Shown: positions 27,050 to 36,008, counted from the stretch's first letter. The stretch: 64,000 bases of DNA from Ga0077530 sp046293075 (GCA_046293075.1 JBKBPL010000001.1:186001-250000), one strand, 5' to 3'. Numbers and translations are program-made. The notes: a model not told the origin generated them from the letters alone.

Positions 27050-28171
27050 TCAGCGCACGCTCCTGACATTCACCGGCCTGCTGTTCCGCCAGCCCTGGCT
27101 CGCCCGGTCGACGAGCATGAATTCAGCGAGGTTTTCGAGCGTGATGATGCCGATGACGCGATCGCTGTCGTCAACGACGCCCACGAGCGGTTTGCCGCTC
27201 GAGTGGAGGAGTTCGGCGGCTTCCGACAGCGGTGCCCGATGGTTGATCGTCGGAATCTCTCGCTCCATGACCTCGATCACGGGCGTGTGGGGGCCGCTTG
27301 TCGAGAGCGCCTGGATCATGCCGTCGCGCGTCAGCACGCCGCGCAGCCGACCGGCGCCGTCCGTGATTGGAAACTCCCGCTGCGAGGTGGCGAGCAGGGC
27401 TTTGACAGCCTCGCCGACGCTGGCGCTCGTCTCGAGGTGGGCGAAGGAGGTGATGGTGGCATCGCGCATGCTCGCGCGCCTGGTCGCATCACCGAGTTCG
27501 ACGGCGTAGGTCTCGTGGCTCGCGGCGAGAAAGACGAAGAGCGCGATGAAGATCAGCAACGGGTTACCGAAAAGGCCGAGGAAGCCGAGCCCGAACGCCG
27601 CCGCCTGCCCGATCCGGGCGGCGATCCGCGTCGCCGTGACCTTATCAAGCTTGTAGGAGAGGATGGCCTTGAGCGCCCGACCGCCATCCATGGGGAAGGC
27701 GGGGAGCAGGTTGAACACGACCAGAATGATGTTGATGAGCGCCAGCCTGGAGATGAAGTCGATGTTCTGAAGGGCCGCCGGATCGGCCTGGCTATCGCCG
27801 AAGTTTGCCCCGAAGAAGACGATGAGCACGAAGGCGATGGCGACGTTGACCGCCGGCCCCGCGAGCGTGATCAGCAGCTCCTGGGTGGGATTGTCGGGCA
27901 TCCGCTCGATGCTGGCGACGCCGCCGATCGGCAGCAGGATGATGTCGCGGGTGGCAATGCCGAACCGGCGCGCCATCAGGACATGCCCGAACTCGTGGGC
28001 CAGCACGCAGGCAAAGATGGCGATAATGAAACCTATTGCGGAAAAGCCCGCCGCGGCACCGCCCTGCGCGGCGGCGACCAGGCCGAACCAGGCCAGGAGC
28101 AAAAAGAAGGTCAAATGAATGCGCACCTCGGTCCCGGCAATGCGACCGAGCGATATCGACCAACCCATCAT
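27050..28171 (-). CDS. Site-2-type zinc metalloprotease with CBS domains
   Basis: A 373-residue intramembrane protease of the M50 family. The zinc motif is HEFGH in FACVLAHEFGHVLMARRFG and the third ligand is in NLLPAFPMDGGRALKA; five to six hydrophobic segments fill residues 15-225. Two CBS domains follow (about 240-360), which usually bind adenosyl nucleotides and gate activity. Homologues in archaea and bacteria are related to SpoIVFB; the substrate is unknown. It is alone, leftward. Confidence 0.92.
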   Translation of the reverse strand: MMGWSISLGRIAGTEVRIHLTFFLLLAWFGLVAAAQGGAAAGFSAIGFIIAIFACVLAHEFGHVLMARRFGIATRDIILLPIGGVASIERMPDNPTQELLITLAGPAVNVAIAFVLIVFFGANFGDSQADPAALQNIDFISRLALINIILVVFNLLPAFPMDGGRALKAILSYKLDKVTATRIAARIGQAAAFGLGFLGLFGNPLLIFIALFVFLAASHETYAVELGDATRRASMRDATITSFAHLETSASVGEAVKALLATSQREFPITDGAGRLRGVLTRDGMIQALSTSGPHTPVIEVMEREIPTINHRAPLSEAAELLHSSGKPLVGVVDDSDRVIGIITLENLAEFMLVDRASQGWRNSRPVNVRSVR

Positions 28172-28769
28172 GCGCTGCGCTGTCCTTCTGTGTCCGCCAA
28201 GTTCGTTACGCTACACTTACCAGAAGGAGCAGGCGCCTGCGACCGATGAGCCGCTTGCGAGAAGCCCCGGGCAACGGGTGGATCGGGGGCGCATAAGCCG
28301 ACTGCGCGCATGATCACAGCGAGTCGCGGCGTTTTGCTCACATCAGCCTTTAAGGGTCCTGAAAATGGAGTGTTCTTCCCGCGGGTTATATGAATGTGGC
28401 CGGATCCGGGCAGGACGTCGGGGCGCGGCGCTTATCCACAGAACGTGACGCTGTCAAGAAGACAGGTGCATAACTTGCGGTGATGCTGTATATATATCAG
28501 GCGCCAGAGCGTCTCGTCGGGGCGGGACCAGACGCAATGTGCGGTGTGTCGGCATCGTCTGGGATGCCGGAGTGCGGGGTGTGTCATGTTAGTCAAGCCC
28601 ATGATCATGGTGATCGTCTCGGCGCTGCTCGGCCCCGCTATGGGTGTCGGGCTGTTTTTTTTGATGCAGGTCCACTGACGTCGGGCCCTCGTCGTTTTTA
28701 AGTGCTCACCATCCCGGGTAAGGGATGGAAGCGTAAGTTCATTTTTGATCGCCCACTTGGGGCCTATCC
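28172..28769. other. Intergenic region with one small candidate gene
   Basis: About 600 bases between two leftward genes. It holds a perfect DnaA-box sequence (TTATCCACA, 28432-28440), a small CTGTC/GACAG hairpin (28451-28465), an A+T tract TATATATAT near 28489-28497 and a 30-codon hydrophobic frame (listed separately). The part next to 28172 probably contains the site-2 protease promoter. The single DnaA box is not evidence for an origin. Confidence 0.45.
28586..28678 (+). CDS. Possible 30-residue single-span membrane peptide
   Basis: The frame begins MLVKPMIMVIVSALLGPAMG, continues VGLFFLMQVH and stops. It is almost entirely one hydrophobic helix with a Lys near the N-terminus, like many bacterial micro-membrane proteins. 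A G-rich stretch (GCGGGGTG) 6-13 bases upstream is a weak ribosome-binding site and an A+T-rich tract about 90 bases upstream may be a promoter. No homologue is known to me; a chance frame is possible. Confidence 0.35.
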   Translation: MLVKPMIMVIVSALLGPAMGVGLFFLMQVH

Positions 28770-30725
28770 CTACTCATTTGACGTGGCGCCCTCGTTGGGG
28801 CGGCTGCCATTGGTGTCGATCGCCTCGCGAATTGTCTGGGCGAGCTTCGCTTGGCGGTAGGGCTTCATGAGCACCTTGATCCGCAGCGCATCGGTCTCGC
28901 CGGCGTCGATCAGGCCGCCGGCATACCCCGTCGTCAGCAGCACGGCGATCTCGGGATGCGCGGCCCGCAGGCGCTGGGCGAGCTCAAGCCCGGAGATCCC
29001 GCCGGGCATCATGTAGTCGGTGAAGACGACCGCCGGGCGCAGGCCGTTGGCGATGGCCTTGAGGGCGGCATTGGCATCCTCAACAGCCTCGACCTCATAG
29101 CCGAGCGCTTTCAGGCGCTGGACCGTGAGCCGCCGCACGTTGGCATCGTCCTCGACGGCCAGGACAAGCTCGCCGCGGCCCAGGGGCAGCGGCTCATCTC
29201 GCCGGGCCACCAGCTCCACGGCGTCGCCAGCATCGGCGCGCGGCAGGTAGATGCGGACTGTCGTGCCCTTGCCGACCTCGCTGTAGAGCGTGGCGTGTCC
29301 GCCCGACTGGCGGGCGAAGCCGTATACCGAGGCGAGGCCGAGGCCGCTTCCCTTTCCTGGTCCTTTGGTCGTGAAGAAGGGCTCGAAGGCCCGCTCGGCG
29401 ACTTCGGGCGGCATGCCAAATCCGTTGTCGGTGACCGAGAGCACGACGTACTGCCCGACAGAGAGGCCCGGGATCAGCTCCGCCCCGGCGGCGTCGAGTG
29501 TCGCATTGCGTGTCTCGATGACGATGCGCCCACCGACCGGCATGGCGTCGCGCGCGTTGATGACGAGGTTGACGATCGCTGTTTCGACCAGTCCAGGGTC
29601 GGCCCGGGTTAGCCAAAGGTTGGCCGCCGGTACGACGTCCAGAACGATGTTGGCGCCGATCGTGCGCCGCAGCAGATCTGCGGCCGCCGTGACCAGGCCG
29701 TTGAGCGAGATCTTCTGGCTCTCGAGCCGCTGGCGGCGCGCAAATGTCAGCAGGTGGTCAGTGAGCTGGGCCCCTTTCTCGGCAGCCTCTTTAACCTCCC
29801 GCAAGAGTTCGAGCGTGCCGTCGTCTGAAAGGCGTGGCTCGAGCAGCTCCAGGTTGCCGACGATGACGGTCAGCAGATTGTTGAAGTCGTGGGCGATGCC
29901 GCCCGTGAGCTGGCCGATCGCCTCGAGCCGCTGCGCCGTACGTGTTGCCGTCTCGCGCTTGAGCTCGCGTGTCACGTCGCGGACGAGCGCGACGTAACCC
30001 ACGCCGAGATTGGCACCATCGCGCACTTCGAACCATACCGCCTCGCCCGGAAAGCGCTCGCCATTGCCGCGGCGGAAGCTCGCGATGATGGGCGCCTGCG
30101 GGAGCGGCATCTGACGATCGAGCGATGGCGCCGTCGCCATATGCCGTTCCGCCTCCTGGGGATCTTCGAACAGCAAGGTAATGGGCTTTCCGACGATCTG
30201 CGCCGGCTGGTAGCCGAAGATGCGGCCGAAGGCCGGGTTCGCGATCTGGATCTTGCGCTCCATGTCGGTGACGACGAAGGCATCGGGCACGCTGTTGAAG
30301 ATCGACTGGAACAGGGCCTCTTCCCGCGCAAGCTGCTGCTCGGTCCGGCGCTGTTGTCTCAGGTCGACCATGATGCCGGTGAAATAGCGCACCCCCTCGT
30401 CCTCGAACTCCCCGACCGACAGATGTAGGGGGACGCTCGAGCCATCCTTGTGCTGGCCGACGACCTCGCGGCCGATGCCGATGATATGGCGCTCGCCGGT
30501 CGCAAGGTAGCGCGCGATGCAGTCGTCATGCATCCGCGCCACATCGGCCGGCATCAGGATCGAGATATTCCGGCCGAGCAGCTCAGCTTCGGCATAGCCG
30601 AACATGCTGGCGACGGCGGGGTTGGCGCCGTGGATGATACCGCGCGTGTCGATGGTCACGATCGCGCAGACCGCCGAGTCGAGAATGGCCTTGAGGCGCG
30701 CAGCGTCGTTTCTTGCAGAATTCAT
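28770..30725 (-). CDS. Hybrid sensor kinase with FixL-type haem PAS domain
   Basis: A 651-residue soluble hybrid kinase: PAS1 (about 8-125), PAS2 (about 135-255), HisKA with GGIAHDFNNLL, HATPase (N box VNLVINARDAMP; G2 GKGSGLGLASV) and a C-terminal receiver (from about 521, phospho-Asp in VVFTDYMMPGG). PAS1 contains MHDDCIARY and HIIGIGREVVG. Aligned to Bradyrhizobium FixL, His66, Arg72 and Arg86 fall exactly on haem ligand His200, Arg206 and Arg220, so an oxygen-binding haem is predicted. No FixJ-type regulator is adjacent. No membrane segment is seen. Confidence 0.9.
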   Translation of the reverse strand: MNSARNDAARLKAILDSAVCAIVTIDTRGIIHGANPAVASMFGYAEAELLGRNISILMPADVARMHDDCIARYLATGERHIIGIGREVVGQHKDGSSVPLHLSVGEFEDEGVRYFTGIMVDLRQQRRTEQQLAREEALFQSIFNSVPDAFVVTDMERKIQIANPAFGRIFGYQPAQIVGKPITLLFEDPQEAERHMATAPSLDRQMPLPQAPIIASFRRGNGERFPGEAVWFEVRDGANLGVGYVALVRDVTRELKRETATRTAQRLEAIGQLTGGIAHDFNNLLTVIVGNLELLEPRLSDDGTLELLREVKEAAEKGAQLTDHLLTFARRQRLESQKISLNGLVTAAADLLRRTIGANIVLDVVPAANLWLTRADPGLVETAIVNLVINARDAMPVGGRIVIETRNATLDAAGAELIPGLSVGQYVVLSVTDNGFGMPPEVAERAFEPFFTTKGPGKGSGLGLASVYGFARQSGGHATLYSEVGKGTTVRIYLPRADAGDAVELVARRDEPLPLGRGELVLAVEDDANVRRLTVQRLKALGYEVEAVEDANAALKAIANGLRPAVVFTDYMMPGGISGLELAQRLRAAHPEIAVLLTTGYAGGLIDAGETDALRIKVLMKPYRQAKLAQTIREAIDTNGSRPNEGATSNE

Positions 30726-30875
30726 CTCGCGCCCCCTGCGGGGTGGTTTTCGGCCGAGGGAAACAGAGCCGGCGGCCGTCGTCGTTGCGACGCGGAACCT
30801 TGATGGCGGTCAAAGCTCCAGACTGGCATCCGGCTATGGTCCCGTATCCGGGGTAAACCGTTCGGAGTGTCAGAC

Positions 30876-31349
30876 ATGGCAAGTTCATCCTGGCTACCAA
30901 GCCTATTCGGTGACCGCAAGGAGCAGGCCGACCCTTTCCTCGCCCTGCGCAAGCAAATGGACGATGTGTTCGAGGACTTCTTCAGAACGGCGCCAAGCGG
31001 TTTCCTGCCGAGCGTGGACATCAGCGAGACAGACAGTGAAATCCGCATCGTGGCCGAGCTGCCCGGCGTCGACCGCAACGACATTGACGTCACGCTCGTC
31101 GGCAATCGGCTCACGATCAAGGGCGAGAAGCGCAGTGAGGCTGAGGAGAAAGACGAGACTTCTGGCCGCCGGTACCATCGTGTGGAGCGCAGCTTCGGGT
31201 CCTTCGAGCGGACGATGACAGTGCCCTTCGAGATCGATCCTTCGGCTGTCGATGCGGAGTTCAAGGATGGCGTGCTGACCGTTACCGTCGCCAAGCCGGC
31301 CGAAGTCATCGCCAATTCACGGAAGATCGAGGTCAAGGCGTCGAGCTGA
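30876..31349 (+). CDS. Hsp20-family small heat-shock protein
   Basis: A 157-residue alpha-crystallin-domain chaperone that holds unfolding proteins. The domain spans about 45-145, with FLPSVDISETDSEIRIVAELPG, GNRLTIKGEK, the RRYHRVERSFGSFERTMTVP region and the ending FKDGVLTVTVAKP. ATG 30876 lies eight bases after GGAG; a GTG at 30867 overlaps that site and is unlikely. Divergent from the hybrid kinase; no obvious heat-shock promoter could be assigned with confidence. Confidence 0.93.
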   Translation: MASSSWLPSLFGDRKEQADPFLALRKQMDDVFEDFFRTAPSGFLPSVDISETDSEIRIVAELPGVDRNDIDVTLVGNRLTIKGEKRSEAEEKDETSGRRYHRVERSFGSFERTMTVPFEIDPSAVDAEFKDGVLTVTVAKPAEVIANSRKIEVKASS

Positions 31350-31359
31350 GCCACTCTGG

Positions 31360-31827
31360 TCATGTTTCGCGCGGCGGATAGCCGGCCCACGGCCGCACGG
31401 TGCGAATGGCAAGGTGGCTGTGGAGTCGTGCGACATGCGGCAGCCGCGCGAGCCGCTCGCGGTGGATGCGTTCTAATTGGCCCCAATCCACCGCGACGAC
31501 GCGCAACAGATAGTCCGTGTCGCCGGCCATGAGGTGGCACTCGAGGATCTCGGGTGCCGCCTCGACCGCGCGCTCGAAGGCCTCAAGCGCCTTGTCGCTC
31601 TGCGAGCGTAGCGCCACCTCCACGAAGAACTCCATGGCATAGCCAAGCGCCCGCCGGTCGAGCCGCGCCGAATAGCCGGCGATGACACCCGCCTGCTCGA
31701 GGCTCCGGATCCGCCGGTGGCAGGCCGAGGGCGAGAGTCCGGCGAGCGCGCCGATCTCGGCGACGGTCTGGCGGCTGTCCGTCTGCAAGGCGCGCAGAAT
31801 GCGTCGGTCGATCGCATCCACAGACAT
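31360..31827 (-). CDS. Lrp/AsnC-family transcriptional regulator, probably of ald
   Basis: A 155-residue regulator with an N-terminal winged helix (IDRRILRALQTDSRQTVAEIGALAGLSPSACHRRIRSLE) and a C-terminal RAM ligand-binding domain (VEVALRSQSDKALEAFE... HLMAGDTDYLLRVVAVD). It is divergent from alanine dehydrogenase, the arrangement of AldR-type activators that respond to alanine. ATG 31827 is chosen; an upstream TTG would add six residues. Confidence 0.93.
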   Translation of the reverse strand: MSVDAIDRRILRALQTDSRQTVAEIGALAGLSPSACHRRIRSLEQAGVIAGYSARLDRRALGYAMEFFVEVALRSQSDKALEAFERAVEAAPEILECHLMAGDTDYLLRVVAVDWGQLERIHRERLARLPHVARLHSHLAIRTVRPWAGYPPRET

Positions 31828-31830
31828 TCG

Positions 31831-31870
31831 AATATTGTCCCGCAATCAGGTAGATTGTCAGCATAATATT
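31831..31870. promoter_or_regulatory. Paired AATATT sites in the lrp-ald intergenic region
   Basis: Two AATATT palindromes at 31831-31836 and 31865-31870, 34 bases apart (about three helical turns), sit in the 139-base gap between the Lrp gene and ald. Spaced A+T-rich sites on one helix face are typical of Lrp-family operators; binding by the adjacent regulator is inference. Confidence 0.4.
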
Positions 31871-31966
31871 GCATCAGATGGTCGAGGAACAGTCCGGTTT
31901 CGTGCCATTTTGCTCATCCGGCCGCCTAACTTTCGAGCGTGGTGAGCGGCAGCGGGAGAGACAGCC

Positions 31967-33082
31967 ATGCAGATCGGCGTGCCAAAGGAAATCAAGGTTC
32001 ATGAGTACCGCGTCGGCATGACGCCGGCCTCGGTGCGCGAGGCGGTTGCGCGCGGGCACAAGGTCGTCGTCGAGACCAACGCGGCGCTGCGCCAGGGCAT
32101 CACCGACGACGACTACCGCAGGGCCGGCGCGACGATCCTGCCGTCGGCCGCCGAGGTATTCGCTGCGGCCGACATGATCGTGAAGGTCAAGGAGCCGCAG
32201 CCCGCCGAGTGCAAGATGCTCCGGGAAGGCCAGACGCTCTTCACGTACCTGCATCTGGCGCCTGATCCCGAGCAGGCCAAGGCGCTCATGGCCTCGGGCG
32301 TCACGGCCATTGCCTACGAGACGGTGACGAATGCGCGCGGCGGCCTGCCGCTGCTTGCCCCCATGAGCGAGGTGGCCGGCCGCATGGCGATCCAGGCCGG
32401 CGCGCACTGCCTGGAGATGGAGCAGGGCGGCCGCGGCATGCTGCTCGGCGGCACCGCAGGCGTTGCGCCGGCCAAGGTCGTTGTGCTCGGCGGCGGCGTG
32501 TCGGGGGCCAATGCAGCGCGCATGGCGCTCGGCCTCGAAGCGCAGGTCACCATCCTCGACATCAATATCGGCCGGCTGGCGGAGCTCAAGGCGCAGATGG
32601 GCGCCGGCCTGACGACCGTCTTCTCGACCCGGCAGGCCGTCGAGGATTATGTGCTTGAGGCAGACCTGGTGATCGGTGCGGTGCTCGTCCCCGGCGCCGA
32701 AGCCCCGAAGCTCATCTCGCGCGACATGGTCAAGGCCATGAAGCGCGGCTCGGTCATCGTCGACATTTCCATCGACCAGGGCGGCTGCGCCGAGACGTCG
32801 CGGCCGACGACCCATGCGGCGCCGACTTTCATCGCCGAGGACGTGGTCCACTACTGCGTGGCCAACATGCCGGGCGCTGTGGCCCGCACCTCCACCTTCG
32901 CTCTCAACAACGCGACGCTCCCCTTTATCCTCGCGCTCGCCGACAAGGGGCCGAAGCGGGCCATGGCCGAGGATCCCCATCTGCTCGCCGGCCTCAATGT
33001 CCATGCCGGGCGGATCACCTACCCCGCTGTGGCCGAGGCCCTGGGCGTCGAGGCCGTGCCGGCGCAAAAGGCGATAGGGTAG
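31967..33082 (+). CDS. ald: Alanine dehydrogenase
   Basis: A 371-residue NAD-dependent L-alanine dehydrogenase, converting alanine to pyruvate and ammonia. The N-terminal signature MQIGVPKEIKVHEYRVGMTP, catalytic YLHLAPD, Rossmann motif VVLGGGVSGANAARMALGLE and HYCVANMPGAVARTSTFALNN are all present. Length is exactly typical. ATG 31967 follows GGGAGA. Divergent Lrp-type regulator upstream; palindromic repeat downstream. Confidence 0.97.
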   Translation: MQIGVPKEIKVHEYRVGMTPASVREAVARGHKVVVETNAALRQGITDDDYRRAGATILPSAAEVFAAADMIVKVKEPQPAECKMLREGQTLFTYLHLAPDPEQAKALMASGVTAIAYETVTNARGGLPLLAPMSEVAGRMAIQAGAHCLEMEQGGRGMLLGGTAGVAPAKVVVLGGGVSGANAARMALGLEAQVTILDINIGRLAELKAQMGAGLTTVFSTRQAVEDYVLEADLVIGAVLVPGAEAPKLISRDMVKAMKRGSVIVDISIDQGGCAETSRPTTHAAPTFIAEDVVHYCVANMPGAVARTSTFALNNATLPFILALADKGPKRAMAEDPHLLAGLNVHAGRITYPAVAEALGVEAVPAQKAIG

Positions 33083-33090
33083 CCACAAAG

Positions 33091-33214
33091 TCCCCTCTCC
33101 CCGCGTGCGGGGAGAGGGCCAGGGTGAGGGGCGGCGGCATACGCCAACGACAGCGCCTGTGGCCGCCCCTCACCCCGACCCTCTCCCCATTGAAGGCAAT
33201 GGGGAGAGGGGGGG
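33091..33214. repeat. REP-like palindromic element
   Basis: An inverted-repeat cluster: a hairpin CCTCTCCCC-GCGTG-CGGGGAGAGG at the left, GGTGAGGGGCGGC (33123-33135) facing GCCGCCCCTCACCCC (about 33162-33177), and a second hairpin CTCTCCCCATT...AATGGGGAGAG (33181-33209). The whole forms a near-palindrome of about 124 bases, the typical look of Rhizobiales intergenic palindromic repeats. It may also end ald transcription. Only one copy is seen in the window. Confidence 0.75.
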
Positions 33215-33334
33215 GAAGCAGCTCCGAATGATCTGCAGCTTAACCGCTCGCCCGGTTCGGCTTTCGCCGCGGTGCGCAACGGGATATAAGGCGGCCCAAT
33301 CGTTGCCATCCGTGAGGCACCACGGCCCGCCGTT

Positions 33335-34822
33335 ATGCAGAAATTGAAGAAAGATCAGCGCCCTGAAGCGCGCCGCCCGAAGGGATTCGAGGATACGGGC
33401 CCGGCGGAGGCGCGGGCGCTCGCCCGCATGCTGGCGACCATCCGCGAGGTGTATGAGACCTACGGCTTCGAGCCCCTGGATACGAGCGCCATCGAGTACA
33501 CGGACGCGCTCGGCAAGTTCCTTCCTGACCAGGACCGGCCCAATGCCGGCGTCTTCTCCTTCCAGGACGAGGACGGCCAGTGGCTCTCGCTGCGCTATGA
33601 TCTGACGGCGCCGCTCGCCCGCTACGTGGCCGAGAACTACGACCGCTTGCCGAAACCCTACCGCCGCTATGCCGTCGGGCCGGTCTGGCGCAACGAGAAG
33701 CCGGGCCCTGGCCGCTTCCGCCAGTTCACACAGTTCGATGCTGACACCGTCGGCGCCGAGAGTGTCGCCGCGGACGCCGAGATCTGCATGCTCGCGGCCG
33801 ACACGATGGAGCGCCTCGGCATCAAGCGCGGCGACTACGTGATCAAGGTGAACAACCGCAAGGTGCTCGATGGGGTCATGGAGGCGATCGGCCTCGCCGG
33901 AGCGGAGCACGCACCGCGTCGGCTCACGGTGCTGCGCGCCATCGACAAGCTCGATCGGCTCGGCATTGAGGGCGTGCGCGCGCTGCTCGGCAAGGGCCGC
34001 AAGGACGAGAGCGGCGACTTCACGCCGGGGGCCGGGCTGGACGAGAGGCAGATCGCCAAGGTGATCGGTTATGTGTCCATCGAGCCCGCCGCGAGCGGCC
34101 GGGACACGGTCGCGCGCCTGCGCGGGGTGCTCGACGACACGGTGATCGGCAGCGAGGGCCTTGATGAACTCGATGCGATTGCGGCGCTGGCAGAAGCCTG
34201 CGACTATGCGGCGGACCGCATCCGCATCGACCCCTCCGTGGTCCGCGGCCTCGAGTACTACACCGGCCCCGTTTTCGAGGCCGAGCTGACCTTCACGGTC
34301 GCGGATGAGGACGGCAGGCCCGTGCGCTTCGGCTCGGTCGGCGGCGGCGGGCGCTACGACGATCTCGTCGCCCGCTTCACCGGCCAGCGCGTGCCGGCGA
34401 CCGGTTTCTCGATCGGCGTCTCGCGCCTGCTCGCCGCGCTTAGATATCTCAAGAAGGATGCTTCCATGGCCGGCACCGGCCCCGTCGTCGTGCTCGTCAT
34501 GGACCGCTCGGATCTGCCGCGCTACCAGCGCCTCGCCCTGCGCCTGCGCCAGGCCGGCATCGCCGCCGAGATGTACCTCGGGACGTCCGGCATGAAGGCG
34601 CAGATGAAATATGCCGATCGCCGCGGCGCGCCCTGCGTTGTCATTCAAGGCGGCGACGAGATCGCCAAGGGTGAGGTGCAGATCAAGGATCTGATCGAGG
34701 GCGCGAAGGCCGCTGAGACGATCAAGGATGCCAAGGAATGGCGCGAAGGGCGCCCGGCGCAATTCTCGGTGCCGGAGGATCAGCTCGTCGCTGCTGTGAA
34801 GGGCGTGCTCGAACGCCACTGA
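33335..34822 (+). CDS. hisS: Histidyl-tRNA synthetase
   Basis: A 495-residue class II synthetase. Motif 2 is in GPVWRNEKPGPGRFRQFTQFDAD, the histidine-specific motifs are VVRGLEYYTGPVFEAEL and GSVGGGGRYDDLV, and a C-terminal anticodon-binding domain follows (VVVLVMDRSDLPRYQRLALRLRQ...). It opens hisS-hisZ-hisG, a standard alphaproteobacterial order linking histidine charging and synthesis; seven bases separate it from hisZ. Confidence 0.97.
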   Translation: MQKLKKDQRPEARRPKGFEDTGPAEARALARMLATIREVYETYGFEPLDTSAIEYTDALGKFLPDQDRPNAGVFSFQDEDGQWLSLRYDLTAPLARYVAENYDRLPKPYRRYAVGPVWRNEKPGPGRFRQFTQFDADTVGAESVAADAEICMLAADTMERLGIKRGDYVIKVNNRKVLDGVMEAIGLAGAEHAPRRLTVLRAIDKLDRLGIEGVRALLGKGRKDESGDFTPGAGLDERQIAKVIGYVSIEPAASGRDTVARLRGVLDDTVIGSEGLDELDAIAALAEACDYAADRIRIDPSVVRGLEYYTGPVFEAELTFTVADEDGRPVRFGSVGGGGRYDDLVARFTGQRVPATGFSIGVSRLLAALRYLKKDASMAGTGPVVVLVMDRSDLPRYQRLALRLRQAGIAAEMYLGTSGMKAQMKYADRRGAPCVVIQGGDEIAKGEVQIKDLIEGAKAAETIKDAKEWREGRPAQFSVPEDQLVAAVKGVLERH

Positions 34823-34829
34823 GGACGCC

Positions 34830-36008
34830 ATGGCCGTTGAGACATCCGACAGCTTCGAGGCACTCGAGGCGCAGGCCGCGGTCATCATGGCGGTCTTCAA
34901 CCAGGCCGGCTACGAGCGTGTGGCGCCAGCCATCGTGCAGCCGGCCGACATCTTCCTTGATGTCGTCGGCGAGCGCCTGCGGGCGCGTACGTACGTGTTC
35001 AGCGACCAGGACGGCGAGATGTTGTGCCTGCGCCCCGACATCACCGTCCCGACCGCGCGGATCTATCTCCAGCGCCATCCCAGCGCCGATGTTGTCGCAC
35101 GCTACTGCTACAACGGCTCGGTCTTCCGCTATCAGCCGGGCGGCGGATCGCCGGCGCACCCACGCGAGTTCCGCCAGGCCGGCATCGAGCTCTATGCCCA
35201 GAGCGACGAGGACAAGGCCGACGCCGAGGTGCTCCTGCGGACGCTCGACGCCGTGAAGGCGGCAGGCCTCAAGGCGCCGAGGCTCAGGATCGGCGACCTC
35301 AGCCTCTTCGATGCGCTGCTCAATGCCGTCGATATTCCCGAGCGCTGGCGGCAGCGCCTCCTCGCGCACTTCTGGCGTCCCGAAGCCTTCCGCGCCGAGC
35401 TCAAGCGCCTCAGCACGGTACCGGGCTCGGCCATTGATGGCTTGCCCGGCGATCTGATCGCCAAGCTTGATCCGCAGGCGCCCGACAAGGCGGAGGCGCT
35501 CGTCCAGGCGTACCTCGATGAAAAGGGCATCGATGCCATTGGCACGCGCTCTGTCGCCGAGATCGCGGCGCGCCTGCTCTCCATCGCTCACGACGCCCAC
35601 TCGGCACCTCTGCCAAAGGCCATTGCCGATCTCATCGAGAACTACCTTGCCATCTCGGCGCCGGTCCGCGCTGCCGGGGCGCGCATCAAGGACCTCTTCC
35701 AGCGCCATGACCTCGACATCGGCGAGGCCCTCGACGCCTTCGAGCGGCGCCTGTCGCTGCTCACCAAGGGCGGCGCCAACATTGCGCAGGCGACCTTCGA
35801 TGCCGAGTTCGGACGCCAGTTCGAGTACTACACCGGCTTTGTCTTCGAGATCTGCTCCGACGAGCTCGGGTCCGCAAGCCCCATCGCCGGGGGCGGGCGC
35901 TACAACGATCTTCTGCGCGCGATCGGCGCGCCGCGGCCGGTTCCGGCGGTCGGCGCCGCCATCTACACCGACCGGCTGCTGCTGGCCGCCGGAGGGGGCA
36001 ATCCATGA
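34830..36008 (+). CDS. hisZ: ATP phosphoribosyltransferase regulatory subunit HisZ
   Basis: A 392-residue paralogue of the HisRS catalytic core lacking the anticodon-binding domain. Visible are FLDVVGERLRARTYVFSDQDG, CLRPDITVPTARIYL, YNGSVFRYQPGGGSPAHPREFRQAG and the end FEYYTGFVFEICSDELG with AGGGRYNDLL. HisZ combines with the short HisG encoded next to form the active, histidine-inhibited first enzyme of histidine synthesis. Its stop overlaps the hisG start (ATGA). Confidence 0.95.
   Translation: MAVETSDSFEALEAQAAVIMAVFNQAGYERVAPAIVQPADIFLDVVGERLRARTYVFSDQDGEMLCLRPDITVPTARIYLQRHPSADVVARYCYNGSVFRYQPGGGSPAHPREFRQAGIELYAQSDEDKADAEVLLRTLDAVKAAGLKAPRLRIGDLSLFDALLNAVDIPERWRQRLLAHFWRPEAFRAELKRLSTVPGSAIDGLPGDLIAKLDPQAPDKAEALVQAYLDEKGIDAIGTRSVAEIAARLLSIAHDAHSAPLPKAIADLIENYLAISAPVRAAGARIKDLFQRHDLDIGEALDAFERRLSLLTKGGANIAQATFDAEFGRQFEYYTGFVFEICSDELGSASPIAGGGRYNDLLRAIGAPRPVPAVGAAIYTDRLLLAAGGGNP

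Noticed and set aside
28432..28440. Replication origin
   Set aside because: Only one perfect DnaA box, no A+T-rich unwinding region with box clusters, and no dnaA, hemE or parAB nearby.
28480..28701. 73-codon frame in the gap before the hybrid kinase
   Set aside because: Product lacks structure or family, has no ribosome-binding site and overlaps the better 30-codon candidate.
30726..30875. RpoH-type promoter before hsp20
   Set aside because: A CTTGAT sequence is present but no fitting -10 element at the right spacing.
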